From assembly GCA_013138965.1 (NCBI GenBank), contig WTBT01000017.1, positions 1-64,000 of the forward strand: a stretch of DNA of 64,000 bases. The letters run 5' to 3'. The stretch comes from Candidatus Aegiribacteria sp. (lineage in GTDB: Bacteria > Fermentibacterota > Fermentibacteria > Fermentibacterales > JCC-6). The translations under genes were made by a program, and so were the position numbers. The notes beneath the pieces were generated by a model. That model saw only the letters and a program-made list of their open reading frames with translations. It had not been told where the DNA came from and searched no databases. Within the stretch, counting starts at the first letter, position 1. The number at the start of each line of letters is the position of its first letter. This document shows, one piece after another, positions 17,022 to 25,427 of this stretch.

Positions 17022-17575
17022 ATGGAACCCGCGCCCTCCTTTTCCTCGCAGAATACTTCCGCGGTGTAAGTAAATATCTGAACACCATCTCTCTTCCAGC
17101 AGTCGGGGGGCAGCCCTGCCTTAAGGCAGGTATGGGAAAGAAAGGTCTCGCGGTCCCATCCGGCCTCGACAGCGACCTGCGGCAGGAGTGTTCCCGATCT
17201 GAACCCGTATTTAATGTAAATACCATGTTCCCCTGGAATGACATCTTCCGGATCGGCAGGGATCATCGGGGTAAGAAGAGATATGTCAATTTCAAGCTCA
17301 TCAACTTCCTCAGGTTCAACGGGCGAAAACCTCGGATCCCGGACAGCCGCAGAGGCAGCCATCTCGATTATGGTGTTTCCAAGCGACCCCGTTCCCGCAA
17401 AATGCCCTATGCAGCCCCTCAAGGCGCCGTTCTTCTTAATGGTTACGAATGCGCCTCCGTCTCTCCTGAAAACCTCTTCATCGGGCACCGCGGGAAGCTC
17501 TTCCCCTGAAGCGGCCGCAAAAATGGTCCTTCTGGCGAGATCAATGATACTGTTTCTATCAGCCGCCGATGTCAT
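17018..17575 (-). CDS. AMMECR1 domain protein (AmmeMemoRadiSam system A)
   Basis: The AMMECR1 fold is marked by LRGCIGHFAG and the later LLPQVAVEAGWDRETFL and CWKRDGVQIFTY. The family works with MEMO and a radical-SAM protein in a poorly understood system. I start at ATG 17575 instead of 17659 because that ATG forms an ATGA overlap with the MEMO gene; the extra N-terminus in the track is an out-of-family, Arg-rich stretch. The radical-SAM partner is not in the window. Confidence 0.85.
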   Translation of the reverse strand: MTSAADRNSIIDLARRTIFAAASGEELPAVPDEEVFRRDGGAFVTIKKNGALRGCIGHFAGTGSLGNTIIEMAASAAVRDPRFSPVEPEEVDELEIDISLLTPMIPADPEDVIPGEHGIYIKYGFRSGTLLPQVAVEAGWDRETFLSHTCLKAGLPPDCWKRDGVQIFTYTAEVFCEEKEGAGSI

Positions 17576-18387
17576 ATTCCGACCTCCCGGCCGCAGTAGC
17601 CGGCGAAGTAACCGACAACAGAACTGCTGTCTCCGCTCGCGGCAGCTGATGTCTCCCACATTATCTCCCCGAACCTGTTCTGCTCCATGATAACGGCATA
17701 ATTCATGAGGGTAAGGATGGGGCCGATGCCGCAGGCCTCAGCGCCTTCTTGAATCGCTATCTCCATATTCCGGGTGTTTCCGCTTATGAATGCCTCTATG
17801 ATCTTCCTGTCCTTTTTCTCCGCCGTATCCAGTGAATGGTAGTGCGAAAGATCGCTTGACGCGATTATCAGAGTATTATCAAAACCCCTTGCTGCTTCGG
17901 AGATCATCTCGGCCAGCTGCTTTGAATAATCAGCTGAGGCGGATCCCTGAAGTATTACTGCTATTGAGGAACCGGGCCATCTCACCTGAACGAAGGGTAT
18001 CTGCACCTCTGCCGAATGCTCGCTGCGGTGAGCCGCCGGCTGGAAGCTCAGCCCGGCCTGAAGAAGACGGGATGTGATCTCCCTCTGTACCAAAGCTGTT
18101 CCCAGCGGTGTTGAGTAACCTTCTCCATCGTATATGGAAGCGCCCCTGACAGGATAACGGTGAGGCGGCGCAATTATGATAACGTTCAAAACATCATCAG
18201 GAGCGGACGCGAAGGCGGCCCCTGCCACAGCGCCGGAGTAGACGTATCCCGCGTGAGGGCTGATAATGCCGGTGATAAAATCATCGACCGGCCTGCCTGA
18301 TCCTGATATGAATGAGCTGACAAGCTCTTCAAGGCTTTCCCTGTCAGAAGGGTAGAACGTCCCTGCTACAACTGGCTTTCGTATCAT
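17572..18387 (-). CDS. MEMO1-like protein (AmmeMemoRadiSam system B)
   Basis: MEMO-family protein, structurally related to class III extradiol dioxygenases. Recognised by RKPVVAGTFYPSD at the N-terminus, ISPHAGYVYSGAVAG, APPHRYPVRGASIY, SSDLSHYH and the C-terminal SSVVGYFAGY. The metal-site histidines in PHAGY and LSHYH are kept. Length 271 aa is typical. It overlaps dapB (18384) by four bases and AMMECR1 by four bases, so lysine biosynthesis and this pair are co-translated. Confidence 0.88.
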   Translation of the reverse strand: MIRKPVVAGTFYPSDRESLEELVSSFISGSGRPVDDFITGIISPHAGYVYSGAVAGAAFASAPDDVLNVIIIAPPHRYPVRGASIYDGEGYSTPLGTALVQREITSRLLQAGLSFQPAAHRSEHSAEVQIPFVQVRWPGSSIAVILQGSASADYSKQLAEMISEAARGFDNTLIIASSDLSHYHSLDTAEKKDRKIIEAFISGNTRNMEIAIQEGAEACGIGPILTLMNYAVIMEQNRFGEIMWETSAAASGDSSSVVGYFAGYCGREVGI

Positions 18388-19121
18388 TTTCCGCTCCAGT
18401 TTCTCCGCATGAGATCATCCATTGTGTAAATACCAGGCGCCTTTCCTTTTAGATATTCGGCTGCTTTAAGGGCGCCTGCCGCGAATGTTCTCCTTCCAGT
18501 CGCCGAATGGGAAAGCAGAAGCCTTTCCCCTTTTCCCAGAAGATAGAGCTGATGATCACCGACAACGTCTCCACCCCGCAGAGAGTGAATTCCCGTTTCG
18601 CCAGGAGACCTCGGTCCTGCAGCGCCGGATCTGCCGAACATTCTTCTGCTGCTGCCGCCACCACTATTTTCCCATATTTCAGCAAGGGTAATGGCGGTTC
18701 CGCTGGGGCTGTCAATCTTCCCCGAATGATGGCACTCAACAATTTCAAGATCAAAATCTCCCGCAAGCATCTCTGCCGCGGTTGACAGCAATTTTCCGAG
18801 TGCGTATATGCCGATGCTCATATTCGATGAAGCGAACACAGCCCTTTCCTTCACCCACCCGGCGAGCATTTCCTTCTCGTGATAACCCAGCCCCGTTGTG
18901 CCGGTAACCAGCGCCGCTGAGCTTGGTGAAAGCAGTCTGTCAAGGTCGTTCCATGCGGATGGCAGGGAAAAATCCAGAACCACATCAACCTCTTCGGGAA
19001 GAGGGACATCGGCTTTCATGCCGGGCGGAACCACATCATAGCACGCTATGACAGAATCGCCGGCCTCCTCCAGCAGAAGCCTGCCCATTCTTCCGGAGCT
19101 GCCGAATACGCAGAGCTTCAT
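18384..19121 (-). CDS. dapB: 4-hydroxy-tetrahydrodipicolinate reductase
   Basis: Second step of the diaminopimelate branch, NAD(P)H-dependent. The nucleotide-binding start is FGSSGRMGRLL, and the catalytic motif VECHHSGKIDSPSGTA contains the His pair and Lys. TGTTGL is also conserved. Length 245 aa is normal. It overlaps dapA upstream by four bases and MEMO downstream by four bases. Confidence 0.95.
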   Translation of the reverse strand: MKLCVFGSSGRMGRLLLEEAGDSVIACYDVVPPGMKADVPLPEEVDVVLDFSLPSAWNDLDRLLSPSSAALVTGTTGLGYHEKEMLAGWVKERAVFASSNMSIGIYALGKLLSTAAEMLAGDFDLEIVECHHSGKIDSPSGTAITLAEIWENSGGGSSRRMFGRSGAAGPRSPGETGIHSLRGGDVVGDHQLYLLGKGERLLLSHSATGRRTFAAGALKAAEYLKGKAPGIYTMDDLMRRNWSGK

Positions 19122-19987
19122 CGGATGATTCCAGCCTCTTCCAGTGCCCTTGAAAGCTCCGGAACCAGTTCCTCACTCATAGAAACCAGTGGAAGGCGGA
19201 GTTCATCACTTATCATACCCATCAAAGAGAGAGCTTTTTTCAGAGGAATGGGGTTTGTTTCGAGGAACATCGCCTTCATCAGAGGATAGAGCCTCGCCTG
19301 CAACGCACGAGCCGAATCTAGTTCTCCCGCTGCGCTCAGGGATACAAGATCCGACATCTCGGCTGGTGCGATATTGGAAACCACCGATATAACTCCGGAG
19401 CTGCCCAGTGCTACCTGGGCCATGGCGATCGGATCATCTCCGCTCAATACAGTGATATCGCAGAGATTGCGGATTGCTGTGACCCGTTCGGCGGAGCCGG
19501 CTGCATCCTTGATGGCTACGATTCGGGGATGCCGGGAAAGGACAGCTATTGTCTCCGGCAGCATGTTCGTACCTGTCCGGCCGGGTACATTGTAGAGTAT
19601 CACGGGACAGTCAACCGCGTCGGCGACCCTGGTGTAGTGTTCGATCTGCCCCCCTGGAGTAGGCTTATTATAGTAAGGTGTTATGAGAAGCACGCCATCC
19701 ACACCCATTGCGTCGGCTTCCTGGGAAAGCTCTATTGAGGAGGCAGTACCGTTCGTTCCTGTGCCCGCAATCACGGGAACCCGGCCTGCGGCCGCCTCCA
19801 TCACCGTCTCGATCACCATCATATGTTCTTTTTTGGTCAAAGTTGCCGCTTCGCCTGTGCATCCGCAGGCCAGGAGGCCGTCTATTCCCTTTTCAATCTG
19901 CCAGTTCACAAGGGCCCTCAGCGAATCCTCGTCTACAGCCCCGTTCCGAAAAGGCGTGACAAGGGCAGTTATCGCGCCGGCGAACAC
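19118..19987 (-). CDS. dapA: 4-hydroxy-tetrahydrodipicolinate synthase
   Basis: Condenses pyruvate and aspartate semialdehyde. The Schiff-base lysine is in VAIKDAAGS, the active tyrosine in LYNVPGRTG and the substrate loop in CGCTGEAATLT. Length 289 aa and the TIM-barrel start GAITALVTPF are typical. First gene of dapA-dapB-MEMO-AMMECR1; the slipin gene stops four bases upstream. Confidence 0.95.
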   Translation of the reverse strand: MFAGAITALVTPFRNGAVDEDSLRALVNWQIEKGIDGLLACGCTGEAATLTKKEHMMVIETVMEAAAGRVPVIAGTGTNGTASSIELSQEADAMGVDGVLLITPYYNKPTPGGQIEHYTRVADAVDCPVILYNVPGRTGTNMLPETIAVLSRHPRIVAIKDAAGSAERVTAIRNLCDITVLSGDDPIAMAQVALGSSGVISVVSNIAPAEMSDLVSLSAAGELDSARALQARLYPLMKAMFLETNPIPLKKALSLMGMISDELRLPLVSMSEELVPELSRALEEAGIIR

Positions 19988-19990
19988 GGC

Positions 19991-20752
19991 CTAGCCCTTG
20001 TTCCCGCCATCGAGTCTGTTTATGAAGGGTTTAAGAAGCTCTATGGGAAGCGGGAATATTAGTGTGGAATTATTCTCCACTGCTATTTCCGAAAGTGTCT
20101 GCAGGTAACGAAGCTGCAGAGCAACAGGATGAGCGTCGATTATGTCAGCGGCTTCGGCAAGCTTGGCGGCAGCCTGGAATTCAGCATCTGCCCTTATTAT
20201 CTTGGCTCTTCTGTCCCTCTCCGCCTCGGCCTGCTTTGCCATCACCCTCTGCATGTCTTCGGGAAGGTCCACATGCTTAACCTCTACCGTGCTTACCTTT
20301 ATACCCCATGGATCTGTCATTCTGTCAAGTATGTCCTGAAGCTTACCGTTGATCTCATCCCTTTTGGAAAGAAGGTCATCAAGGGTTGCCTCACCAAGAA
20401 CACTCCTAAGAGTTGTCTGCGCGAGCTGGCTTGTAGCGTATACGTAATTTTCTACTTCCAGGATTGCTTTCTTCGGGTCAATGACCCTGAAGTAAACAAC
20501 TGCGTTGACTCTTACGGATACGTTGTCATGGGTTATAACATCCTGCGGCGGCACATCCATGGCTACCACCCTCAGATCAACCCGCCTGATACTGTCTATC
20601 ATGGGCCAGACGATTATCAGTCCAGGACCCTTCAGGCCTATCACCTTGCCCAGCCTGAAAATAACACCCCTCTGATATTCCTTGAGAACTTTAAGCGCCG
20701 ATGCCAGGAAAAGGAACAGGATCACCACTACTACTATAATTCCCGGGCCCAT
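19991..20752 (-). CDS. Slipin (SPFH/stomatin-like membrane protein)
   Basis: Bacterial stomatin homologue: one N-terminal helix ([17 protein letters not shown]), then the SPFH domain with [22 protein letters not shown] and [11 protein letters not shown], then an Ala/Glu-rich coiled coil. Slipins organise membrane microdomains and nearly always pair with an NfeD protein, as here 34 bases upstream. Length 253 aa is typical. Confidence 0.92.
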   Translation of the reverse strand: MGPGIIVVVVILFLFLASALKVLKEYQRGVIFRLGKVIGLKGPGLIIVWPMIDSIRRVDLRVVAMDVPPQDVITHDNVSVRVNAVVYFRVIDPKKAILEVENYVYATSQLAQTTLRSVLGEATLDDLLSKRDEINGKLQDILDRMTDPWGIKVSTVEVKHVDLPEDMQRVMAKQAEAERDRRAKIIRADAEFQAAAKLAEAADIIDAHPVALQLRYLQTLSEIAVENNSTLIFPLPIELLKPFINRLDGGNKG

Positions 20753-20786
20753 TGTTACTCCCTTCTTCTCCGCGATTGTTTACGAT

Positions 20787-21119
20787 TTATTCGTTATCAA
20801 CTTCAAGTATCATTGAGTCTTCCTCAATGCCTACTATTTTCACTGTATTTCCCTCTGAGAGGACGGTGGATCTTGCTGCAGGAAGGCACCACCAGAGTTC
20901 GCCTCTTACCTCAACGATAGACCTGTCCATGAAGCCTGATGCCTTTCTTATTATCCCCGTTTCACCTATCATGGCCCGTTCACCTGTCACCTTTGGTGAC
21001 TTCTGGGCTTTCAGCCCGAGGTAAAGCTGAATAAGTCCCAGTATCAGCAGAACTACCCCGCCTGTTATGACAAGCGGAGCGATGTTCGTGTTCATCTGTA
21101 TCCCATTGAATATCATCAT
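20787..21119 (-). CDS. Short NfeD family protein
   Basis: A single hydrophobic helix (residues about 13-35) is followed by the small OB-fold NfeD domain: MIGETGIIRKASG, GELWWCLPA and GNTVKIVGIEEDSMILEV. It is the short form without the ClpP-like protease domain. Pairing with the slipin gene is the conserved arrangement. Its start overlaps the stop of the PilT-like gene by four bases. Confidence 0.85.
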   Translation of the reverse strand: MMIFNGIQMNTNIAPLVITGGVVLLILGLIQLYLGLKAQKSPKVTGERAMIGETGIIRKASGFMDRSIVEVRGELWWCLPAARSTVLSEGNTVKIVGIEEDSMILEVDNE

Positions 21120-22225
21120 TCCATCCTCCAGTCCGAAGCGGTTTCTATACCCTTGAGCTTAAGATCGAGTTTAGTGGGATTTGATGCCGCGGCAAGGGCT
21201 GTTTCCCTGTCTATCTTTTCATCCACAAGAAGATTATACAGAGCCATGTCAAAGGTCTGCATTCCGTACTGTGAATAGCTCTTCTCCATCGTTTCGGTCA
21301 GAAGGTAGGTTTTGTCGGGATTGATGATACACGCGCTTACCGTAGACGATTGTACAAGGACCTCCGCAGCAAGAACTCTTCCATTATCCTCACCTATGCC
21401 GGGAAGAAGTCTCTGGGAAACTATCCCGATTATTAACTGCCCCAGCTGGAGCCTGATAAGATGCTGCTGCGCCTGGGGAAATACATCTATGATCCTGGAT
21501 ATGGTTTCCATCGCATTGGTTGTATGGAGTGTGCTGAGCACAAGATGCCCTGTTTCCGCTCCGATAAGGGCTGTGGAGATCGACTCGACATCCCTCATTT
21601 CTCCTATGAGGATTACATCCGGGTCCTGTCTGAACACTGCTCTCAGGCCGGTACTCCAGTCTCTGGTATCAATTCCCACTTCCCTCTGACATATGGTGCA
21701 ATTGATGTCCGAGTGAAGAAATTCAATGGGGTCCTCTATCGTTACGATATGGGCGGAACGGTTCTGGTTTATATGATTTATCATCGCTGCTATGGTTGTC
21801 GACTTCCCCGTTCCGGTGGCTCCGGTAACCAGAACTAGCCCCCGCTGTTCCATGGAAATCTTCTTCACAATATCAGGAAGGCCGAGATCATCTAAATCAG
21901 GAACTTCAAAGGGGATCTTCCTCATAACCATCGCCGGAGTTCCGCGCTGATGATAGATGTTGACTCTGAACCTGGCCCTGTCCTCAAGCGAGTAACTCAG
22001 ATCCAGTTCGTCACCCCTGGCAAACTCCTCGGCCTGACTATCGGTGATCATTTCACCAATGAGACGCTGAATATGTTCAACCCTCATGGTTGCGAATCCC
22101 TCTACATGTACTATTTCACCTGATTTTCTGATTATCGGCTTACTGCCCACCTTGAAGTGCATGTCACTGACATCATCATCAAGCACAGCATTTAGAAGCT
22201 TGTCAATAGCCTTTTCACTTGACAT
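21116..22225 (-). CDS. PilT/PilU-type twitching motility ATPase (first copy)
   Basis: Hexameric retraction ATPase. Walker A TGATGTGKSTT (about residue 137), the Asp box TIEDPIEFLH, Walker B LIGEMRD and the His box TGHLVLSTLHT are intact. The start is placed at ATG 22225 because the 30 residues before it in the track overlap nadD; GGGAG lies ten bases before. It is far from the main pilus cluster and is more divergent than the copy at 56322, so it may be the PilU-like accessory. Confidence 0.88.
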   Translation of the reverse strand: MSSEKAIDKLLNAVLDDDVSDMHFKVGSKPIIRKSGEIVHVEGFATMRVEHIQRLIGEMITDSQAEEFARGDELDLSYSLEDRARFRVNIYHQRGTPAMVMRKIPFEVPDLDDLGLPDIVKKISMEQRGLVLVTGATGTGKSTTIAAMINHINQNRSAHIVTIEDPIEFLHSDINCTICQREVGIDTRDWSTGLRAVFRQDPDVILIGEMRDVESISTALIGAETGHLVLSTLHTTNAMETISRIIDVFPQAQQHLIRLQLGQLIIGIVSQRLLPGIGEDNGRVLAAEVLVQSSTVSACIINPDKTYLLTETMEKSYSQYGMQTFDMALYNLLVDEKIDRETALAAASNPTKLDLKLKGIETASDWRME

Positions 22226-22796
22226 ACAGACCATTCTCCCTGATGTAGTTCCTGACACTGTCAGGTACAAGATAGCGTGTGTTGAGTTCTCTGGCAAACC
22301 TGTCCCTGAGGTCACATGATGAAATGCTTACTCCGGGAATCTCAAATGTCTCTACTAAGGATCTATATTTCATATTGATGGATTCCGCTTCGTATCCGGA
22401 TCTTGTACCCGCCACCATTTTCGCCATTTTTGATATGCGTTCAGGATCCTTCCAGGTATGAAGTTCCTTAAGGGTGTCCATACCCATGATAAAGCAGATC
22501 TTCATCTCCATACCGCTGAGCTTCTCAATGAGGTTTACTGTCCATGATGTTCCATTAAAAGGTTCCAGGTTCGCTGCGGTCAGTTCAGGGCAATCAGCGA
22601 CCGCAAGTTCCGTCATGCGGAAACGGTGCCCGAAAGAGGTTATCCGTCTTCCCGGTTTATGTGGAGGAATTCTTGCTGGAACAAGCAGTACTTCTTCAAG
22701 ATCAAACTGATGGAAGGCCTCCAGGGCCAGAACCAGATGGCCGAAATGGGGAGGGTCAAATGTCCCGCCCAGGAGCCCTGTCATTTCACAGTTCAT
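22215..22796 (-). CDS. nadD: Nicotinate-nucleotide adenylyltransferase
   Basis: NAD biosynthesis enzyme. The nucleotidyltransferase start GGTFDPPHFGHLVLA carries the HxGH motif, and SISSCDLRDRF holds the ISSTxIR-like motif. Length 193 aa is typical. It overlaps the bamD-like gene by 11 bases; an alternative ATG at 22784 (MTGLLGG) is equally plausible and removes the overlap. Confidence 0.93.
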   Translation of the reverse strand: MNCEMTGLLGGTFDPPHFGHLVLALEAFHQFDLEEVLLVPARIPPHKPGRRITSFGHRFRMTELAVADCPELTAANLEPFNGTSWTVNLIEKLSGMEMKICFIMGMDTLKELHTWKDPERISKMAKMVAGTRSGYEAESINMKYRSLVETFEIPGVSISSCDLRDRFARELNTRYLVPDSVRNYIRENGLYVK

Positions 22797-23526
22797 CCAG
22801 TTTGGATTGCAGTTCTGTGATCTGTTCTTCGCTCAATTCGCATTCGTCCATTGCTCTGCGGTAGAATTCCCTGGCGGTATATTCGTTATCCTTTTCGGAA
22901 TAGACGTCTCCAAGAGAGATAAGCGCCTCCCCCATGCAATCGGTATCGCCATAATCGTTCAACGCTTCCCTGAGGTAGAGCAGCGAGGCATCAAACCTGT
23001 CTCGTCTTGCATAGAACTGACCTATGAACAGCGCTCTCCTGGAAAGATGATTATTCACATCATTCATAAGATCTGCAGCATCTTCCATCAGTGATGATCC
23101 GGGGTATTCATCGAAGAAACTCTCCAGTTCAGCCTTGCAGTTCAGTACAGGTGTCAGGTCCTTCCTGTAATCCTTACGCTGACTCCACCACACCCTTGCT
23201 GACTGATACGCACAGTCATCAGCCCACTGGCTTCTGGTGTATTCTCTCTCGACCCTGTCAAAGTAGAAAAGCGCATCGGCCCAGTACCTGCTGCCGGCCT
23301 CAGCCATGCCCAGCCTGTACAGATAGAAATCTATATCGGATGATCCCGGGTACATGAACATCAATTCGGTGTACAGCCTTGATGCGCCTCTGAAATCGGA
23401 TTCCAGAAACGCTTCATCAGCCAGTTCTTCTACCTGCTCAAGATTCATTCCCGTAGTGTTGTATGATCTGCCGCAAGCCGCGACGAGTACCAGGGCAGCC
23501 GCAAGTGCCACAATATTCCTTCTCAT
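22786..23526 (-). CDS. bamD: BamD-like outer-membrane assembly lipoprotein
   Basis: Lipobox LVAAC (Cys about residue 18) and five TPR-like helical pairs: FLESDFRGASRLYTELMFMYP, YWADALFYFDRVEREY, FFDEYPGSSLMEDAADLM and later repeats. Length 246 aa and the FxxYPxS spacing match BamD, the essential partner of BamA in outer-membrane protein insertion. BamA is not in the window. The next upstream gene, also a TPR lipoprotein, ends at 23527, one base away. Confidence 0.75.
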   Translation of the reverse strand: MRRNIVALAAALVLVAACGRSYNTTGMNLEQVEELADEAFLESDFRGASRLYTELMFMYPGSSDIDFYLYRLGMAEAGSRYWADALFYFDRVEREYTRSQWADDCAYQSARVWWSQRKDYRKDLTPVLNCKAELESFFDEYPGSSLMEDAADLMNDVNNHLSRRALFIGQFYARRDRFDASLLYLREALNDYGDTDCMGEALISLGDVYSEKDNEYTAREFYRRAMDECELSEEQITELQSKLDEL

Positions 23527-24537
23527 TCAGATATCCTGCTCCATCCGTTCGTAATCGTAGGTTAAAGAATCTCTTCTTGCGGCGGCAAGTACAGAAAATT
23601 GTGAAGATGAACCCGGTGAAACGCTGCACGCCCTTCTATACCACTGAAGGGCGTTTTCAATATTCCCGTTCCCCTCCTCCATAAACCCGAGCATGTAAGC
23701 TGACTCGATCCTCTCTCCCGAGAAATTTGAATTCCACACTTCAAGGAGTTTCTCCCTGGCGAGGGTCCGCCGATTCTCCGCAATGTCTGTTTCTGCAGCA
23801 TCAAGCAGAAGATGTATTCTTCTGAGCCGCGCATCCGGTTGTATCCCGCCAAGTCTGTCAAGTTCCGTAAGAACCGCAAGTTCCTGCTCGGTACGGGATG
23901 TATAGGGCAGGAGAGCGACCTTGGCCCTGAGAATTTCCTCCCTCAGATCTGTTCTGGGTCTTGGAATCCTGTCCAGTTCAACAAGGAAGATCTCCGCTGT
24001 AATTGTAAGTATGCTGTCAGCGGCAGCTGAGCCTGCAAGGGTATCCGGAATCGCGGCAAGAAGCTCAAGATGGTTGCCCGCGAAAACACCCCTGAAAAGC
24101 CATTCGGATTCGAAGATATCCTGAATTTCGTAATTCAGCGCGTTTTCAAAACAGTAAAAAGCCTGAAGGGAATCTGAATTTCTTGCCATTTCCCATGCCA
24201 GTCTTCTCCAGAGCTCGCCTATCTCCCGCGGGTTGATATCACCATAATCATCCGACAGCAGGGTTACCGCTACTCTTGCCTTCTGCCTGTAAAGTGAACT
24301 TCTTTCCGATTGTGCGGCCAGTACAGCTGTCTCGGCGTAATCCAGCAGCAGCTCCGGCTGGCTGTCTCCGTGGGCTAACGCCTCTTCAAAGAGCATAACC
24401 GCCTGTACGTAGTTTCCGGATTGTCTAAGTAATCTAGCCTCTTCAAGTGTATCACCGCCGGTCTCCCCGCCGCCACCGCACCCGGCAGAAACCAGAACCA
24501 GCAGAAACAGATTCAGCACAATTCCAACGCGTGACAC
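23527..24537 (-). CDS. TPR-containing lipoprotein
   Basis: The track starts this ORF at 24699, but residues 1-54 read through the palindromic element at 24537-24702. The GTG at 24537 gives a proper lipoprotein signal (VSRVGIVLNLFLLVLVSAGC) and is my start. The rest is TPR-like helices (LRQSGNYVQAVMLFEEAL, ENALNYEIQ, NIENALQWYRRAC). AGGA, five bases before the GTG, lies inside the element. Exact function unknown; it sits next to the bamD-like gene and may serve the same envelope machinery. Confidence 0.7.
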   Translation of the reverse strand: MSRVGIVLNLFLLVLVSAGCGGGGETGGDTLEEARLLRQSGNYVQAVMLFEEALAHGDSQPELLLDYAETAVLAAQSERSSLYRQKARVAVTLLSDDYGDINPREIGELWRRLAWEMARNSDSLQAFYCFENALNYEIQDIFESEWLFRGVFAGNHLELLAAIPDTLAGSAAADSILTITAEIFLVELDRIPRPRTDLREEILRAKVALLPYTSRTEQELAVLTELDRLGGIQPDARLRRIHLLLDAAETDIAENRRTLAREKLLEVWNSNFSGERIESAYMLGFMEEGNGNIENALQWYRRACSVSPGSSSQFSVLAAARRDSLTYDYERMEQDI

Positions 24538-24702
24538 TAGTGTCCTGTCAAGTGTCAGATGTCGTGAGGTTGCGAAGTGATTTGGTGTTCCTGCAAGGCG
24601 CGGATGAAGGCGCATAGCAGCGCTATGTAACCGAATCCGTAACGCCGCAGGGATGCCAAAGGACGAGCAGGATCCGACAGTTGATGCTTGACGTGACACT
24701 AG
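24537..24702. mobile_element. MITE-like long palindromic element with CTAG flanks
   Basis: CTAG at both ends (24537-24540 and 24699-24702) flanks about 158 bases whose two halves are complementary along nearly the whole length. The termini pair as TGTCcTGTCAAG and TGTCaCGTCAAG, the middle as TTTGG..CCTGC..CGGAT, and the centre is CATAGC-AGC-GCTATG. It has no coding sense. Transcribed, it would form one long imperfect hairpin. It lies between 24709-25299 and the downstream lipoprotein gene and abuts the latter's start codon. Confidence 0.75.
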
Positions 24703-24708
24703 AACTGT

Positions 24709-25299
24709 TTATTCAGCCCGGCTGGAGTAGAACAGGTATACGAGGCTTGCCACAACACCGGATACAATTATGGGTTCCAGTATTCCACCACCCCTGTTTT
24801 CAGGCAGATCACCGGAAAGCCACTCCCATTCTTCTGATCCGTTAAGAACTTCAGCATCTGACCAGGATATTTTATCCACTTCAATTCCACTTGTTCTGAC
24901 GGTCATGAGTATGCTTCCATCAGCATCCAGCAAAGTGGATGACAGTTCACATTTAGCAATTCTTTCAACCCGTTTTGAGCCTATTATCCATGGTCTGCTT
25001 ACATCTCCGTATTCCACAAGTAATTCCATAGGTCTGACGCTCAAAACCATCCAGGAGCTGTCTGAATTTACATCCCGTTCGAATACGGTTATTCCATTCT
25101 CGTGCAGGATGGATGAAACGGTCTGTTTTATGAACCAGTTCCCAGAATGCTCTCCGATTATCTCTATCAGAATCTCATCAGCTCCATAGGAAGAGAGGGT
25201 CTCCGGAAGCTCCTGGAGAGCCAGCAAGATCGCGTCTTCGGCCAGTTCCATATTCGATGGAACCATAGCAAGCAATACGGTCATCAGAATAGTATACAT
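24709..25299 (-). CDS. Hypothetical protein with C-terminal membrane anchor
   Basis: Not recognised. The 196-residue protein has a weak N-terminal hydrophobic stretch (MYTILMTVLLAMVP), a mixed alpha/beta body and a C-terminal helix GILEPIIVSGVVASLVYLF followed by YSSRAE, so it is probably exported and anchored at its end. The body (EILIEIIGEHSGNWFIKQTV, WMVLSVRPMELLVEYGD) vaguely recalls small lipoprotein-like or CsgG-like envelope proteins, but I cannot support a family. It precedes two TPR lipoproteins in the same direction. Confidence 0.6.
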   Translation of the reverse strand: MYTILMTVLLAMVPSNMELAEDAILLALQELPETLSSYGADEILIEIIGEHSGNWFIKQTVSSILHENGITVFERDVNSDSSWMVLSVRPMELLVEYGDVSRPWIIGSKRVERIAKCELSSTLLDADGSILMTVRTSGIEVDKISWSDAEVLNGSEEWEWLSGDLPENRGGGILEPIIVSGVVASLVYLFYSSRAE

Positions 25300-25427
25300 T
25301 TCTGTTCCTTCATATTAGCAATTGAACTCAATCTGAAATCCTCTTCCCGAACTTCAGACAACACGATGAATTGATAACTTCACATAAAGGCAAAGATAAA
25401 ACCGGAGGCGATGATACGCCACACCCA

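Noticed and set aside
23527-24699. Full 390-residue ORF in the track for the TPR lipoprotein
   Set aside because: Its first 54 residues translate the palindromic element and lack family features; the lipoprotein signal begins at GTG 24537.
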